From: Nocardioides flavus (ex Wang et al. 2016)
GTDB lineage: Bacteria > Actinomycetota > Actinomycetes > Propionibacteriales > Nocardioidaceae
NCBI RefSeq assembly: GCF_014653115.1
Contig: NZ_BNAD01000016.1
Location: forward strand, 1-64,000
Length of the DNA: 64,000 nucleotides
Reading direction: 5' to 3'
Shown here: piece by piece, positions 44,772 to 52,909 of the stretch
Position numbering within the stretch: the stretch's first letter is position 1
How the letters are laid out: each line of letters starts with the position of its first letter
Notes under the pieces: model-generated
The model's database searches: none
What the model saw: only the letters and a program-made list of their open reading frames with translations
Told to the model about the DNA's origin: nothing
Program-made: the position numbers and the translations under genes

Positions 44772-46055
44772 ATGACCCTCGGACACCGCGCGGCCGGTCT
44801 CGCCGCGACCATCCTCGCCACTGCCGTCGCGCCCGCGACCGCGACCGTCACGCCCGACAACATCCGCCCGGACCTCGCAGGCCGACCCACGCTCGCTGCC
44901 TGGTCGGTGCTGCAGGCGACCACCTACGTCCCTGGCAGCGAGCCCAGCGGCCACTGGACCTCCGGCACCACCTCGGTCCCGGCGCCGTACCCCGGGCAGC
45001 CGGTGCAAGGCTTCTCCGGCACCCACGCGCTCGGCGACGGCTCGTTCCTGGTGCTGTCCGACAACGGGTTCGGCAGCAAGGCCAACAGCGCCGACTTCCT
45101 GCTGTCCGTGCACCGCATCACCCCGGAGACCGACGCCGCCGACGGGGACGGCGTGACGTCGCACGACCGCACCGTCGCGGTGCTCAGCGACCCCGACCGC
45201 TTGATCCCGTGGACCACCTGGCGTGACGGCGGCTGCGAGGCGGCGAGCTCCCTGCCGGCTGGCTACACCTGTCCGGCGCCCGACCGCAGGCTCACCGGGT
45301 GGGACTTCGACCCCGAGTCGCTCCAGGTGGCCCCGGACGGATCGTTCTGGATCGGGGAGGAGCTCGGCCCCTACGTGCTCCACTTCGACAGCAGCGGAAG
45401 GCTCCTGGAGGCTCCCGTGCCGACGCCCGGGGTGAGGAGTCCCTCCAACCCGACCCTTGCCGGAGCCACGCCGAACCTGCCGGACTCGAAGGGCTTCGAG
45501 GGGATGTCCATCAGCCCGGGCGGCGCGGTCCTGCGGCCGATGCTGGAGGGAGCCACCGCCGAGGACAAGGCCGCCGGCATGGCCGACGCGCTGCGGATCT
45601 ACACCGTCCGCGACGGCGAGTTCGAAGACGGGTTCCTCCGCTACCGCATGGAGGACCCGGCCCACGCCCTGGGTGACTTCATCCAGGTCAACAGGCACGA
45701 GGCGCTCGTGATCGAGCGCGACAACGGGCAGGGCGCGACGGCCGTCTTCAAGCGGATCTACCTCGTCGACCTGCGTGACCGCGACCGCGACGGGTGGGTC
45801 GGCAAGCGGCTCCTCGTCGACCTGATGGACGTCGCCAACCCCGATGGCCTCTCGCCCCACGGGGACCCGTTCACCTTCCCGTTCTTCACCATCGAGGACG
45901 TCGAGGTCCTCGGTGCGCGCACCATCGCGGTGATGAACGACAACAACTTCCCGGCGTCGGGCGGCCGCTCGACGACCGAGCCGGACCACAACGAGTACGT
46001 CGAGATCACCCTCCCCGAACGGCTGCGGGTCGATCGGCGGCTGCTGCCGCGCTGA
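44772..46055 (+). CDS. Secreted esterase-like phytase domain protein
   Basis: A 427-residue exported protein. A signal peptide (HRAAGLAATILATAVAPATA) is followed by the esterase-like-activity-of-phytase domain, a beta-propeller fold. Segments include GFSGTHALGDGSFLVLSDNGFG, GWDFDPESLQVAPDGSFWIGEELGPYVL, SKGFEGMSISPGG and MNDNNFPASGG. It probably hydrolyses a phosphoester outside the cell; the substrate is uncertain. ATG 44772 was chosen for the signal peptide. No Shine-Dalgarno or clear -10 is seen. Confidence 0.85.
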   Translation: MTLGHRAAGLAATILATAVAPATATVTPDNIRPDLAGRPTLAAWSVLQATTYVPGSEPSGHWTSGTTSVPAPYPGQPVQGFSGTHALGDGSFLVLSDNGFGSKANSADFLLSVHRITPETDAADGDGVTSHDRTVAVLSDPDRLIPWTTWRDGGCEAASSLPAGYTCPAPDRRLTGWDFDPESLQVAPDGSFWIGEELGPYVLHFDSSGRLLEAPVPTPGVRSPSNPTLAGATPNLPDSKGFEGMSISPGGAVLRPMLEGATAEDKAAGMADALRIYTVRDGEFEDGFLRYRMEDPAHALGDFIQVNRHEALVIERDNGQGATAVFKRIYLVDLRDRDRDGWVGKRLLVDLMDVANPDGLSPHGDPFTFPFFTIEDVEVLGARTIAVMNDNNFPASGGRSTTEPDHNEYVEITLPERLRVDRRLLPR

Positions 46056-46082
46056 CCGCCTGCCGGCGCAGGCGCCGACCCG

Positions 46083-46637
46083 TCAGTCCGTCGCGACGAT
46101 CCGGTCGGCGCGGGCGCGCGTCCGGTGCTCGGCGAACAGCCGGTCCTCCTCGATCCGGAACCGCAGCCAGTGACCGCGCATGGCCTCACCGTCGCGCGCG
46201 ATGCCGCGGGTCAGTCGCAGGCCGGACTCGGCCTCCACCCACACCAGCAGGCCGACGACGTCCGCGATGGCGGGCGACCAGGAGCCGACCCCCTCCAGCA
46301 CCAGCAACCCGCCCGGTCGTACGATGTGGGTCTCCGCCCAGCCGTCCGCCAGCCAGTCCCAGCGCCGCCACTCGCCGGGGCGGCCGTCCGCGAGCGGACG
46401 CACCAGCGCCTCGACGGTGGCGGCGAGTCCGGGCAGGCCTCCCCAGCCCTCGAGGAGGTCGTCGCAGTGCACGACGTCCGCGTCGGGCACGACGTCCACG
46501 ATCGCCTGCGCGAGCGTGGTCTTCCCCGAACCGGCGGGTCCGTCGACGCAGACCAGCCGGCCCGACCCGAGGGTCGGGGGAGCGGCGAGCACGCACGCGG
46601 CGACCTCACGGGCCACCTGGGCCGGGTCGGCTGCCAT
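46083..46637 (-). CDS. P-loop nucleotide kinase-like ATPase (uridine-kinase-like)
   Basis: A 184-residue protein with Walker A VDGPAGSGKTTLAQAI near residue 35, an HCDDLLEGW substrate segment, and VLEGVGSWS in the Walker B position. It resembles uridine/cytidine kinase or phosphoribulokinase-like small P-loop kinases; the substrate is unknown. Its ATG shares one base with the stop of the upstream deaminase/aldolase gene. It converges with the phytase gene. Confidence 0.75.
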   Translation of the reverse strand: MAADPAQVAREVAACVLAAPPTLGSGRLVCVDGPAGSGKTTLAQAIVDVVPDADVVHCDDLLEGWGGLPGLAATVEALVRPLADGRPGEWRRWDWLADGWAETHIVRPGGLLVLEGVGSWSPAIADVVGLLVWVEAESGLRLTRGIARDGEAMRGHWLRFRIEEDRLFAEHRTRARADRIVATD

Positions 46638-47854
46638 CAGAAGACGAGCTCGCAGCCGCGGTAGGACGGCACCACATCGACCACCCGGTCCCCGCGCACG
46701 AGGTGCACGTCGCGGACGTGCTCGAAGAGCTCCCCGGACTTCGCGTGCCTGAACCAGACCAGGTCGCCGATGCGCAGCAGCGCGGCAGGGTGGCCCGTCA
46801 GCGGGGTCTGCACCTCTCCGGCGCCCTCGAGCCCGGTGAGGTGCAGGCCCGGCGGGGCCCACGGGACGGGGGAGCGGTCCGCGCCGGTCGGACCGCTGGC
46901 GATCAGGCCCCCACCGTGGACGGTGGCGATGGTCGGCTGGGGCTTGCGGGTGACCCGCAGGCCGAAGAAGGCGGCCGGTCGCGGCTGGAAGGACGCGTAG
47001 TGGTCGAACAGCGCTGGCACGAGCAGGCCCGAGCCTGCGGCGACCTCGGTCACTGCCGGATCCGCGGCGGTCGCCTCGACCGAGCCCGAGCCGCCTCCGT
47101 TCCACAGCTCGAGGTCGACGATCGGCGCGAGGGCCTCCGAGATCTCACGACGGCGCACCGCGAGCTGTGCCGTCGAGGCCTGCTTGAGCCGACGCACGAG
47201 CAGGGACTTCGTACGCTGGCCGGGCACGTCGTCCTGGACGCCGGCGACCTGGCCCTCGTAGGTCATCACCCCGACCAGGCGGAAGCCCTCGCGCCCGGCC
47301 ACCGCGCGGGCCAGGACGACGACGTCGGCCGTGTCGAGCAGCGGCGAGCGCTTGGGGCCGATGTGCTGTCCGCCGAGCCGGAGGCCCGCGTCGACGTCGA
47401 GCGCGATCCGGACCGGGACGGCGCGCGAGGCCCGGGTGGCGTCGACGGCCTCGAGGTGTGCGGTGTGGTCCACCATCAGCGTGATCGCGGCGGCCGCGGA
47501 CGGGGAGGACGTCAGCCGGCGCAGCGCGGCGGTGTCGACGCTCGGGTACGCCACGAGGATGTCGTCGCTGACCCCTGTCTCGTGCAGCCACAGCGCCTCG
47601 GCGAGGCTGTAGGCGAGCACGCCCGCGAACCCGTCGTGCGCCAGCGCGCGGCGGACCAGTTCCGGCACCCGCAGGGACTTCGAGGCGACCCGGATCGGCT
47701 TGCCGCCCGCCCGTCGTACCAGGTCGTCGGCGTTGGTGTCGAAGGCGTCGAGGTCGACCACGGCGATCGGGGTCGCAGGCGGCTCAGGCAAGGCCTCCAC
47801 GGCCGCGTCGAGCCTCGACCACAGCCGGTTGCGGTCGACGAGGGGGTCGCTCAC
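46637..47854 (-). CDS. PLP-dependent amino acid deaminase/aldolase (alanine racemase-fold)
   Basis: A 405-residue protein of the fold-type III group with an alanine-racemase N-terminal barrel and a D-serine-dehydratase-like C-terminal domain. The PLP lysine is in RVASKSLRVPE near residue 60, and ELWNGGGSGS binds the phosphate. The C-terminal WFRHAKSGELFEH contributes the metal-ligand region. Actinobacterial members are annotated as amino acid deaminase/aldolase. The ATGA start overlaps the preceding membrane protein gene by 4 bp. Confidence 0.82.
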   Translation of the reverse strand: MSDPLVDRNRLWSRLDAAVEALPEPPATPIAVVDLDAFDTNADDLVRRAGGKPIRVASKSLRVPELVRRALAHDGFAGVLAYSLAEALWLHETGVSDDILVAYPSVDTAALRRLTSSPSAAAAITLMVDHTAHLEAVDATRASRAVPVRIALDVDAGLRLGGQHIGPKRSPLLDTADVVVLARAVAGREGFRLVGVMTYEGQVAGVQDDVPGQRTKSLLVRRLKQASTAQLAVRRREISEALAPIVDLELWNGGGSGSVEATAADPAVTEVAAGSGLLVPALFDHYASFQPRPAAFFGLRVTRKPQPTIATVHGGGLIASGPTGADRSPVPWAPPGLHLTGLEGAGEVQTPLTGHPAALLRIGDLVWFRHAKSGELFEHVRDVHLVRGDRVVDVVPSYRGCELVF

Positions 47855-48315
47855 TCGATGCCGCGCTTGCGGAGCAGCGCCTCGATGTCGGCGAGGTCGT
47901 CGTCGACGGGCGACCCGCCCCGCTGCCTCGAACGCGTCGACGAGGCCTCCGGCAGGCCCGTCGCGGCTGCCGTGTCCCTGGCGTCGGCCGAGCTGCCGGC
48001 GGCACGGCCGCGCGCCAGCTGGCGGTCACGGATGAAGCCGCTGACGACGAACAGGACGACCGCCAGACCGGCGAGGCCCACTCCCGTCCAGGTCAGGACG
48101 TTGAACACCAGGCTCGTGGCCCAGTCGGTGACAGAGCCTGCGATCTCGACGACCATCTCCAGCGTCCCGGTCAACCAGGCAGCGGCCGGCAACAGCGTGA
48201 AGCCCAGCGCCCGCAGTCCGTTGGCGGCTCCGCGTCGGCGAAACGCGATCCACGTCCAGATGGCACCCGCCACCGTGAGTGCTGCTGTCAGTGCGGCCCA
48301 GCTCGTCCCATCCAC
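47851..48315 (-). CDS. Three-helix membrane protein of unknown function
   Basis: A 154-residue protein with hydrophobic segments near 5-22, 35-55 and 72-95. A charged cytoplasmic tail ends in DDDLADIEALLRKRGIE. No family recognised. GTG 48315 gives a short N-terminus directly before the first helix. It heads a unit with the deaminase/aldolase and kinase genes, and is divergent from the SseB-like gene with 46 bp between starts. Confidence 0.65.
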   Translation of the reverse strand: MDGTSWAALTAALTVAGAIWTWIAFRRRGAANGLRALGFTLLPAAAWLTGTLEMVVEIAGSVTDWATSLVFNVLTWTGVGLAGLAVVLFVVSGFIRDRQLARGRAAGSSADARDTAAATGLPEASSTRSRQRGGSPVDDDLADIEALLRKRGIE

Positions 48316-48321
48316 GACCCC

Positions 48322-48355
48322 AGACTCCCACAGCGCACCACGCACGCGAGAGGAT
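48322..48355. promoter_or_regulatory. Back-to-back leaderless promoters
   Basis: Minus-strand GAGTCT (48322-48327) and plus-strand GAGGAT (48350-48355) each end 6 nt before the GTG start codons at 48315 and 48362. Confidence 0.35.
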
Positions 48356-48361
48356 GCCGCG

Positions 48362-48907
48362 GTGGCTCCCGACGACACCCCGCCCACCGACGACCGGCTC
48401 GAGCGCACCATCCCCGACCCCGGGTTCGCCGACGACGACGGGGCAGCCGACCCACGGCTGTCCCGGGTGCTCGAGGCGCACGCAGCGGGCACGGCCGCGT
48501 CCGGGACCGTGCTGGCGGCGCTCCAGGACGCCCGGCTGCTGGTGCCGGTCGTGGCCGTGCTCGGCGAGGTGGAGCTCGACGAGCAGGGGCTGGCGCACGA
48601 CAAGTCCTCCGACATGGCGGCCGTCCTCGTGCAGGCCGCCGACGGCAGCAAGGGGCTGCTTGCCTTCACCTCGACCGCGACCATGGCGCGCTGGGACCCG
48701 GACGCACGACCGGTGCCCGTCACGACCGCCACCGCGGCCACGGCCGCGCTCCAGGACGGCGCCGAGGCGCTGCTCGTCGACCTCGCCGGGCCCGCGACGT
48801 TCGTCGTCGACGGCGACGATCTCGGCCGGCTGGCAGCCGGCTGGCGCCTGGTGGAGCTCACGGGCACACGCGGTGGCCACGGCTGGATTGGGCCGTCGGC
48901 GGAATGA
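48362..48907 (+). CDS. SseB-like N-terminal domain protein
   Basis: A 181-residue cytosolic protein. An acidic N-terminal stretch precedes an SseB-type domain with LLVPVVAVLGEVELDE, a conserved KSSDMAAVLVQAADG and FTSTATMARWDPDARPVP. The domain occurs in many actinobacterial proteins without a defined role. It is the usual neighbour upstream of infC in this group. GTG 48362 follows GAGGAT by 6 nt. Confidence 0.78.
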   Translation: MAPDDTPPTDDRLERTIPDPGFADDDGAADPRLSRVLEAHAAGTAASGTVLAALQDARLLVPVVAVLGEVELDEQGLAHDKSSDMAAVLVQAADGSKGLLAFTSTATMARWDPDARPVPVTTATAATAALQDGAEALLVDLAGPATFVVDGDDLGRLAAGWRLVELTGTRGGHGWIGPSAE

Positions 48908-49205
48908 TCCGCTAACCTTCTGTGTTGACCGATCAGTGCCACCACGCTTCACGGTGGCGCAGATCCCGCCAAGCGGAGTCGAGCACCACCCGTCTCCCAC
49001 CCGCATCGATCGCCCAGCACCACAGGTCGTCGGGTCCAGGTCCAGTGACACGGATGCCGAGAGGCACTCGTGGGCACGGTCTCCCCGCGGGGGAGATGCG
49101 TGATGACTGGCTCCCGCTTGGCAACAGCGGGAGCCATCCTTCATTTCCGGCCGAGCACGACCGGAGAGACAGGGAGTCCCACCCACCCGAACCACTGGAG
49201 GACCC
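48908..49205 (+). promoter_or_regulatory. Leader region of the infC-rpmI-rplT operon
   Basis: TAACCT (48913-48918) is a possible -10, giving a leader of about 280 nt. It contains a perfect short hairpin (tctcccc-gc-ggggaga, 49080-49096) just before the terminator-like hairpin at 49109-49135. GGAGG (49197-49201) precedes the infC start by 4 nt. The layout suggests an attenuated, autoregulated ribosomal-protein operon. Confidence 0.5.
49109..49146 (+). terminator. Attenuator hairpin in the infC leader
   Basis: A perfect 10-bp stem (49109-49118 with 49126-49135, loop tggcaac) followed by a T-rich run atccttcattt. It lies 60 nt before infC, so readthrough must be possible. Confidence 0.7.
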
Positions 49206-49889
49206 ATCAGCACCGAGCTGCGCATCAACGACCGGATCCGCGTACCCGAGGTCCGGCTCGTAGGACCCAACGGCGAGACCGTTGGCATCGTGCCGACCGA
49301 CCAGGCACTCAAGCTGGCCGTGGAGGCTGACCTCGACCTCGTCGAGATCGCCCCCCAGGGACGCCCCCCGGTCTGCAAGCTCATGGACTACGGCAAGTTC
49401 AAGTACGAGAACGCCCAGAAGGCCCGCGAGTCGCGCCGCAACCAGACGAACGTGATCATCAAGGAGATGAAGCTTCGTCCCAAGATCGACAAGCACGACT
49501 ACGAGACCAAGAAGGGTCACGTCGTGCGGTTCCTCGGTGCAGGCGACAAGGTCAAGATCACGATCATGTTCCGCGGGCGTGAGCAGCACCGCCCCGAGCT
49601 GGGCTTCCGGCTGCTGCAGAAGCTGGCCGAGGACGTGCAGGAGCTCGGCTTCGTCGAGTCCTCGCCCAAGCAGGACGGCCGCAACATGACCATGGTCCTC
49701 GGCCCGCACAAGAAGAAGGCCGACGCCAAGATCGACGCCGACGCCGCCCGCGCCTCCAAGGAGCAGGCGCGTGCCGAGCGAAAGGCCGAGGAGGACGCGG
49801 AGCGCGAGGCAGCCCACGCAGCCGGACCGGTCGCGCAGAAGAAGGAGCGACGCCGCTCCGAGAACCTCGATCCCGAGATCGAGGCCTGA
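49206..49889 (+). CDS. infC: Translation initiation factor IF-3 (ATC start codon)
   Basis: A 227-residue IF-3. The conserved N-terminus ([19 protein letters not shown]) begins only if translation starts at ATC 49206, with GGAGG 4 nt upstream. GTG 49290 would delete 28 conserved residues. Rare start codons in infC allow IF-3 to repress its own synthesis, by E. coli precedent. The two IF-3 domains end near residue 175; a 50-residue tail rich in Lys, Glu and Ala follows, as in other actinobacteria. Confidence 0.92.
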   Translation: MSTELRINDRIRVPEVRLVGPNGETVGIVPTDQALKLAVEADLDLVEIAPQGRPPVCKLMDYGKFKYENAQKARESRRNQTNVIIKEMKLRPKIDKHDYETKKGHVVRFLGAGDKVKITIMFRGREQHRPELGFRLLQKLAEDVQELGFVESSPKQDGRNMTMVLGPHKKKADAKIDADAARASKEQARAERKAEEDAEREAAHAAGPVAQKKERRRSENLDPEIEA

Positions 49890-49900
49890 GCGGAGCGAAG

Positions 49901-49933
49901 GCTCGATCGAGCATGCGGCGACGAAGTCGTCGC
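49901..49933. repeat. Two short palindromes in the infC-rpmI gap
   Basis: gctcgatcgagc (49901-49912) is a perfect 12-bp palindrome. gcgacga-ag-tcgtcgc (49918-49933) has perfect 7-bp arms. They start 12 bp after the infC stop and could form hairpins that protect or process the mRNA, or be a REP-like unit. Confidence 0.4.
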
Positions 49934-50013
49934 AACCCATCTCAGCAGCGGGCCCACACAGCCCTCTCAGACACACCCGAACCAAGCACGCACAAGGAAG
50001 TTGAGGCAGACAC

Positions 50014-50226
50014 ATGCCGAAGAACAAGACCCACTCGGGCGCCAAGAAGCGCTTCAAGGTGTCCGGCTCGGGCAAGATCATGCGCCTGCAGGCCGGCCGC
50101 AAGTCCGGCGCTGCGTTCGCGTCCGCGCCGACCACCGGCAGCCGCAAGAAGCACCGCCGCAACGCCGGCATGGTCGAGCTCGAGAAGGGCGACGTCTCGC
50201 GCGCCAAGAAGATGCTCGGCATCTGA
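50014..50226 (+). CDS. rpmI: 50S ribosomal protein L35
   Basis: A 70-residue basic protein with the L35 signature: MPKNKTHSGAKKRFKVSGSG at the start, then RKSGAAFASAPTTGSRKKHRRN. Full length. Middle gene of the infC-rpmI-rplT operon. Confidence 0.97.
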   Translation: MPKNKTHSGAKKRFKVSGSGKIMRLQAGRKSGAAFASAPTTGSRKKHRRNAGMVELEKGDVSRAKKMLGI

Positions 50227-50300
50227 GCCTCACCCACCGCACCACCCCGGTGGCTCAGCCGCCGTCCGTCTGACTTTCCCCTGCATCAAGGAGTAACCCC

Positions 50301-50687
50301 ATGGCACGCGTGAAGCGCGCAGTGAACGCCCAGAAGAAGCGTCGTACCACCCTCGAGCGCGCGAGCGGCTACCGCGGCCAGCGCTCGCGGCTCTACCGCA
50401 AGGCCAAGGAGCAGGTCACCCACTCCCTGGTCTACAGCTACAACGACCGCCGCAAGAACAAGGGCAACTTCCGCAAGCTCTGGATCCAGCGCATCAACGC
50501 CGCGGCCCGCGCCAACGGCATGACCTACAACCGCTTCATCCAGGGCCTCGGCCTGGCGGGCATCGAGGTCGACCGCAAGATCCTCGCCGAGCTCGCCGTC
50601 AACGACGCCCCGGCGTTCGCCGCACTGGTCGAGGCCGCCAAGGCCGCGCTGCCCGAGGACGTCAACGCGCCCAAGGTCTCCGCCTGA
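50301..50687 (+). CDS. rplT: 50S ribosomal protein L20
   Basis: A 128-residue basic protein with [35 protein letters not shown], the [20 protein letters not shown] core and [13 protein letters not shown]. It is essential for 50S assembly. AAGGAG lies 8 nt before the ATG. L20 autoregulates this operon in some bacteria; no matching leader structure was identified here. The rRNA methyltransferase gene begins 5 bp after its stop. Confidence 0.97.
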   Translation: MARVKRAVNAQKKRRTTLERASGYRGQRSRLYRKAKEQVTHSLVYSYNDRRKNKGNFRKLWIQRINAAARANGMTYNRFIQGLGLAGIEVDRKILAELAVNDAPAFAALVEAAKAALPEDVNAPKVSA

Positions 50688-50692
50688 CCCAC

Positions 50693-51469
50693 ATGGAGCC
50701 CCTCACCGCCGGCAACACCCGCGTGAAGGAGGCCCGCAAGTTGAGCCGCCGCTCGGTACGCACCGAGCGGCGGCTCTTCCTTGCGGACGGTCCGAAGGCG
50801 GTCGAGGGCGCCCTCTCCGTCGAGGGCTGCGTCGTCGAGGTGTTCGTGACGCCCGCCGCGCTCGAGCAGCACGCCGGACTGCTCGCCGACGCGCCGCTGA
50901 CGCTGGTCGACGACCGGGCTCTGGCGTCCCTGTCGGACGCAGTGTCGCCCGCCGGCGTCGTCGCCGTGTGTCGCCACATCGACGCACCCCTACGGCACGT
51001 GGTGAGCGTCTCGCGGCGGCTGCTGGTCATCTGCGCGGACGTGCGCGACCCCGGCAACGCCGGCACCGTGATCCGTACGGCCGACGCCGCCGGTGCCGAC
51101 GCCGTGGTCCTGGCCGGCAGCTCGGTCGACGCCTACAACCCGAAGACGGTCCGCGCCACCGTCGGCAGCCTGTTCCACCTGCCGTTCGCGATCGAGCCCG
51201 ACCCGGCGGCGGCGGTGCGGGCCGCCCAGGCGCGCGGGCTCACCGTGCTCGCCGCCGACGGCGCCGGCGAGGTCGACCTGTTCGAGGCCGACCTGGCGGG
51301 TCCGACCGCGTGGCTGTTCGGCAACGAGGCCTGGGGCCTGCCCGAGGAGCTCGCGGCACTGGCCGACCACCGCGTCGCGATCCCGATCCACGGGCGCGCC
51401 GAGAGCCTCAACCTCTCAACGGCCGCAGCGGTCTGCCTGTACGCCAGCGCTCGGGCCCAGCGACGATGA
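50693..51469 (+). CDS. TrmH/SpoU family rRNA 2'-O-methyltransferase
   Basis: A 258-residue SPOUT methyltransferase, the usual gene after rplT. It has NTRVKEARKLSRRSVRTERR in the substrate domain, VICADVRDPGNAGTVIRTADAAG as SAM knot motif 1, WLFGNEAWGLPEE as motif 2 and IPIHGRAESLNLSTAAA as motif 3. Its first codons contain a 15-bp perfect hairpin that looks like the terminator of the upstream operon. A DUF4031 gene overlaps its end by 4 bp. Confidence 0.9.
   Translation: MEPLTAGNTRVKEARKLSRRSVRTERRLFLADGPKAVEGALSVEGCVVEVFVTPAALEQHAGLLADAPLTLVDDRALASLSDAVSPAGVVAVCRHIDAPLRHVVSVSRRLLVICADVRDPGNAGTVIRTADAAGADAVVLAGSSVDAYNPKTVRATVGSLFHLPFAIEPDPAAAVRAAQARGLTVLAADGAGEVDLFEADLAGPTAWLFGNEAWGLPEELAALADHRVAIPIHGRAESLNLSTAAAVCLYASARAQRR
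50743..50782 (+). terminator. Intragenic terminator-like hairpin inside the methyltransferase gene
   Basis: A perfect 15-bp stem, 50743-50757 with 50762-50776, loop ACGC, followed by ttccttg. It starts 50 nt after the methyltransferase start codon and encodes conserved residues (LSRRSVRTERRLF). It probably ends most infC-rpmI-rplT transcripts. Confidence 0.65.
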
Positions 51470-51732
51470 TCCTCATCGACCCGCCGGCCGTCGCGCGGTG
51501 GGACCGGCTCTGGTCCCACCTGGCCAGCGACACGTCGTACGAGGAGGCGCACGCCTTCGCCGCGGCCAACGGGATCCCCGAGCGAGGCTGGGACCGCGAC
51601 CACTACGACGTGCCGGCGGACTTCTACGACGCGATGGTGGCCGCGGGCGCCGTCCCGGTGTCCTCACGCGAGCTCGTCCTCGCGCTGCGGTCCGCGGGCT
51701 TGCGCAGGCCCAAGGCGCGGTTCGGATCCTAG
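51466..51732 (+). CDS. DUF4031 domain protein
   Basis: An 88-residue protein with the DUF4031 pattern: ILIDPPAVARWDRLWSHLASD, HAFAAANGIPERGWDRDHYDVP and RELVLALRSAGLRRPK. Function unknown. The ATGA start overlaps the methyltransferase stop by 4 bp, so it is co-translated. The kinase promoter follows at once. Confidence 0.8.
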   Translation: MILIDPPAVARWDRLWSHLASDTSYEEAHAFAAANGIPERGWDRDHYDVPADFYDAMVAAGAVPVSSRELVLALRSAGLRRPKARFGS

Positions 51733-51740
51733 ACCTGGCC

Positions 51741-51746
51741 TAGGGT
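51741..51746 (+). promoter_or_regulatory. -10 hexamer TAGGGT, leaderless promoter of the PAS kinase
   Basis: TAGGGT ends 7 nt before GTG 51754. The alternative GTG at 51745 overlaps it and is therefore disfavoured. Confidence 0.5.
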
Positions 51747-51753
51747 GTCGCTC

Positions 51754-52839
51754 GTGTCGGACGACAGCGCACCGCGCCACCGCGTGGAGAACGGCCGACC
51801 GACCCGACTCCGCACGCTGGCGGACTTCTATCCCGACGGCATCCTGGGGGCCAGCCGGGCGGGGGTCGTGACGATCCTCAACGCGCAGGGGGCGGCTCTG
51901 CTCGGCGTCGACCCCGAGGAGGCGCTCGGCCTGCCGCTGCCGGACGTCCTGCGGCTCCTCGACCAGGACGGACGCACCTGGCTCGACGTCAACCGCCCGT
52001 TCGATGCCATCTCGATCACGCGCGGCGTGCCCGAGCAGTCCTGGCTCAACGCCTCCGGCGACGAGGTGCTCACGACCGCGCGGCTCGTGCGCGAGGACGA
52101 CCTGGGCGAGGTGGTCGGCATCGCCGTCGGCCTGCGCAGCGGGCGCGGGCGTGCCCGCCTGGACCGCGAGCGGTCCGACCTCGTGGCGACGGTCGCCCAC
52201 GAGCTCCGCTCGCCCCTCACCGGCGTCAAGGGCTTCGTCCAGGCGCTGCTCAACCGCTGGGACAAGCTCACCGACGACCAGCGCAAGCTCATGCTGACGA
52301 CCGTCAACGCCGACGCCGACCGCCTCGCGCGGCTGATCGCCGAGCTGCTCGACGTCGCCCGCATCGACACCGGGCGCCTCCAGCTGTATCCCCGCGAGTC
52401 GTCAGCGGAGGTGCTCGTCCGCCGGGTCGTCGACTCGATCGAGGCCGGCACCGCGCGCGACATCGTCCTCGACGTCGAGCCGGGGCTGCCGGACGTCTTC
52501 GCCGACCCCGACAAGTTCACCCAGGTCGTCACCAACCTCGTCGAGAACGCGGTGCGCCACGGCCTGGGCGAGGTGAGCGTGCGGCTCGCCCGGTCCGAGG
52601 AGCTCGACGGCGTGCGGATCACGGTCGACGACCAGGGCGACGGGATCCCGGTCGAGCTGCGGCGCCGGGTCTTCACCAAGTTCTGGACGACCGGCGACTC
52701 CGGCGGCAGCGGCCTCGGGATGTACATCGTCGGTGGCCTCGCCCGCGCCCACGGCGGATGGGTCACCATCGACGACGCCCCCGGCGGCGGTGCCCGGGTG
52801 ATGGTCGACTGGCCCTCCGACGACCGGCGACCGGACTGA
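51754..52839 (+). CDS. Soluble PAS-domain sensor histidine kinase
   Basis: A 361-residue kinase without membrane helices. A PAS-like sensor (about 22-130, with YPDGILGASRAGVVTILNAQG) is followed by HisKA with the phosphoacceptor in ATVAHELRSPL (about His149) and a HATPase domain: N box NLVENAVRHG, DDQGDGIP and GSGLGMYIV. No response regulator is directly paired; the next regulator has its own kinase. The ligand of the PAS domain is unknown. Confidence 0.88.
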   Translation: MSDDSAPRHRVENGRPTRLRTLADFYPDGILGASRAGVVTILNAQGAALLGVDPEEALGLPLPDVLRLLDQDGRTWLDVNRPFDAISITRGVPEQSWLNASGDEVLTTARLVREDDLGEVVGIAVGLRSGRGRARLDRERSDLVATVAHELRSPLTGVKGFVQALLNRWDKLTDDQRKLMLTTVNADADRLARLIAELLDVARIDTGRLQLYPRESSAEVLVRRVVDSIEAGTARDIVLDVEPGLPDVFADPDKFTQVVTNLVENAVRHGLGEVSVRLARSEELDGVRITVDDQGDGIPVELRRRVFTKFWTTGDSGGSGLGMYIVGGLARAHGGWVTIDDAPGGGARVMVDWPSDDRRPD

Positions 52840-52897
52840 CGGCGCACCTCCACACAACCTTCACGCGTCGCCCGCACCTCCCGCCCGTCGGGGCTCC

Positions 52898-52903
52898 TAG
52901 GGT
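52898..52903 (+). promoter_or_regulatory. -10 hexamer TAGGGT, leaderless promoter of the two-component pair
   Basis: TAGGGT ends 6 nt before the ATG at 52910. Confidence 0.5.
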
Positions 52904-52909
52904 CGACCC

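Noticed and set aside
49290-49889. GTG 49290 as the infC start
   Set aside because: It removes 28 conserved IF-3 residues and has no ribosome binding site. ATC 49206 has GGAGG 4 nt upstream.
50743-50776. The 15-bp hairpin as evidence that the methyltransferase starts further downstream
   Set aside because: The hairpin encodes residues conserved in the SpoU substrate domain, so coding and terminator functions overlap rather than exclude each other.
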